The notes beneath the pieces were generated by a model. The model ran no database searches. It was not told where the DNA came from and saw only the letters and a list, made by a program, of their open reading frames with translations. From positions 101,215 through 127,728 of the forward strand of contig NW_008705597.1 of the NCBI RefSeq assembly GCF_000186865.1: a stretch of DNA of 26,514 bases, given 5' to 3'. This DNA is from Aureococcus anophagefferens (Eukaryota > Sar > Pelagophyceae > Pelagomonadales > Pelagomonadaceae). Shown piece by piece: positions 26,033-26,514 of the stretch (the stretch's first letter is position 1; every line of letters starts with the position of its first letter). The translations under genes and the position numbers were made by a program.

Positions 26033-26514
26033 CTCAATCGGGTCCCCGAGTGCCGTGCCTGTGCCGTGTGCCTCCAGCGTCTGACCTCGGGCACCACCAT
26101 CCTAGACTGCCTTGATTAGCCGGCGTTACGATAGCCCATTGGGCGCAGTCAGGCTCGCACTCGGGCCGTCCTACTGAACCGCCGAGCCCAAAAGAGCATT
26201 ATTCCCAGAGTCAAGTGCAAGTAGATAAGCCCCACAACCCTCACCACGGCAGTATCCATCAGCCTGGCGGTCGAACGTGTGGCATCGCCCGCGTGACGAT
26301 GTCATTCCTGCTATCGCTGTCACAGTGTTCATTACCTCGCTGAGGACCTTCGTCCCAAGCGCCACACTGCTCTGGCATTCTCTACTTTAGATAGCCGTCC
26401 CGCACGTGTGCAGTGCTACTAAGGCGGATGAGCAGGCAGTATCGATTGAATAGCATGATCCAACAAGCCCAAGTGTGAACGACAACCGACCAGACGTCAC
26501 TGACAACGCCCCAC

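Larger units (their letters stand above)
20069..26512 (-). pseudogene. Modular polyketide synthase frame with many in-frame stops (relic, recoded or edited)
   Basis: Apart from one ketosynthase exon between two short introns, all recognised domains lie in the same minus-strand frame over 6.4 kb. In order they are ketosynthase, acyl carrier protein, sulfotransferase, thioesterase, alpha/beta hydrolase-like, linker, sulfotransferase and thioesterase. The N-terminal part of the ketosynthase lies beyond the window. The frame is broken by TAA, TAG and TGA codons roughly every 30-40 codons. No frameshift was found in the segments I could read. Under the standard code this is a pseudogene; the reasons to doubt simple decay are in the findings. 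No acyltransferase, ketoreductase or dehydratase domain was recognised, as in trans-AT or highly reduced modules. The stretch from 25100 to 24910 and part of the linker (about 21970-21600) gave no domain. Confidence 0.6.
25585..26512 (-). other. Ketosynthase (KS) domain, partial at the window edge
   Basis: KS domains carry out decarboxylative Claisen condensation in polyketide synthesis. The sequence shows the active-site [13 protein letters not shown] (Cys codon near 26434), CHTFDRQADGYCRGEG, the first catalytic His in EAHGTGTALGDPIE, the second in SNIGHLEA, and the closing SSFGFSGTIAHG. In-frame stops are TAA at 26387-26389, TAG at 26171-26173, TAA at 26126-26128, TAG at 26102-26104, and two TGA just before SSFGFSG. 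Two GT-AG introns of 53 and 49 nt are needed to join the motifs. All three catalytic residues are intact. Confidence 0.85.

Overview
The window looks like nuclear DNA of a unicellular eukaryote, probably a marine alga or related protist. The evidence is large, mostly intronless, GC3-rich genes for type II membrane glycoprotein-like proteins, Pro-Thr-rich linkers, TATA-type promoters, an ABC1/ADCK-family kinase, transposase-like and ankyrin-like remnants, and modular polyketide synthase (PKS) sequence with short GT-AG introns. A stramenopile or haptophyte-like alga fits best, but the sequence alone does not fix the lineage.

Layout. 1-1.25 kb: a possible 3' exon and a PDZ-like protein. 1.56-2.0 kb: a cluster of a short TTGGTTCCATCAT-type repeat, seen again at 16.5-17.1 kb. 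2.2-12.5 kb: the best-supported block. Two paralogous class 3 lipase-like type II membrane proteins (minus 2232-5885; plus 8735-12523) flank a Pro-Thr-rich membrane protein (minus 6695-8572). All three starts have the same 11-base element (ATTTCGCTGAC) 47-57 nt upstream of the ATG. The inner two genes share one divergent promoter of 162 bp. The plus-strand lipase is followed by four 123-bp tandem copies of its own last coding segment. 13.1-14.3 kb: AT-rich and sparse. 14.3-16.45 kb: an ABC1-family kinase with a membrane-spanning insertion inside the kinase fold. 17.1-19.8 kb: GC-rich; a frame-shifted acidic protein with a SUMO-interaction-like motif, a transposase-like gene on the other strand, and an ankyrin-like fragment.

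20.07-26.51 kb (minus strand) is the most unusual part. Read in one frame, with two short introns in the ketosynthase (KS), it gives KS - acyl carrier protein - sulfotransferase - thioesterase - alpha/beta hydrolase-like - Ser-rich linker - sulfotransferase - thioesterase. This resembles the terminal sulfotransferase-thioesterase logic of olefin-forming PKSs, in duplicate. The frame contains dozens of TAA, TAG and TGA codons, yet I found no frameshift in the recognised domains outside the two introns. Several TAA/TAG codons sit where the family or the second copy has Gln. The other long genes of the window (over 600 codons each) have no internal stop. The PKS stretch is therefore a very odd relic, a recoded or edited gene, or DNA from another organism joined to this contig. 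I cannot decide between these from sequence alone.
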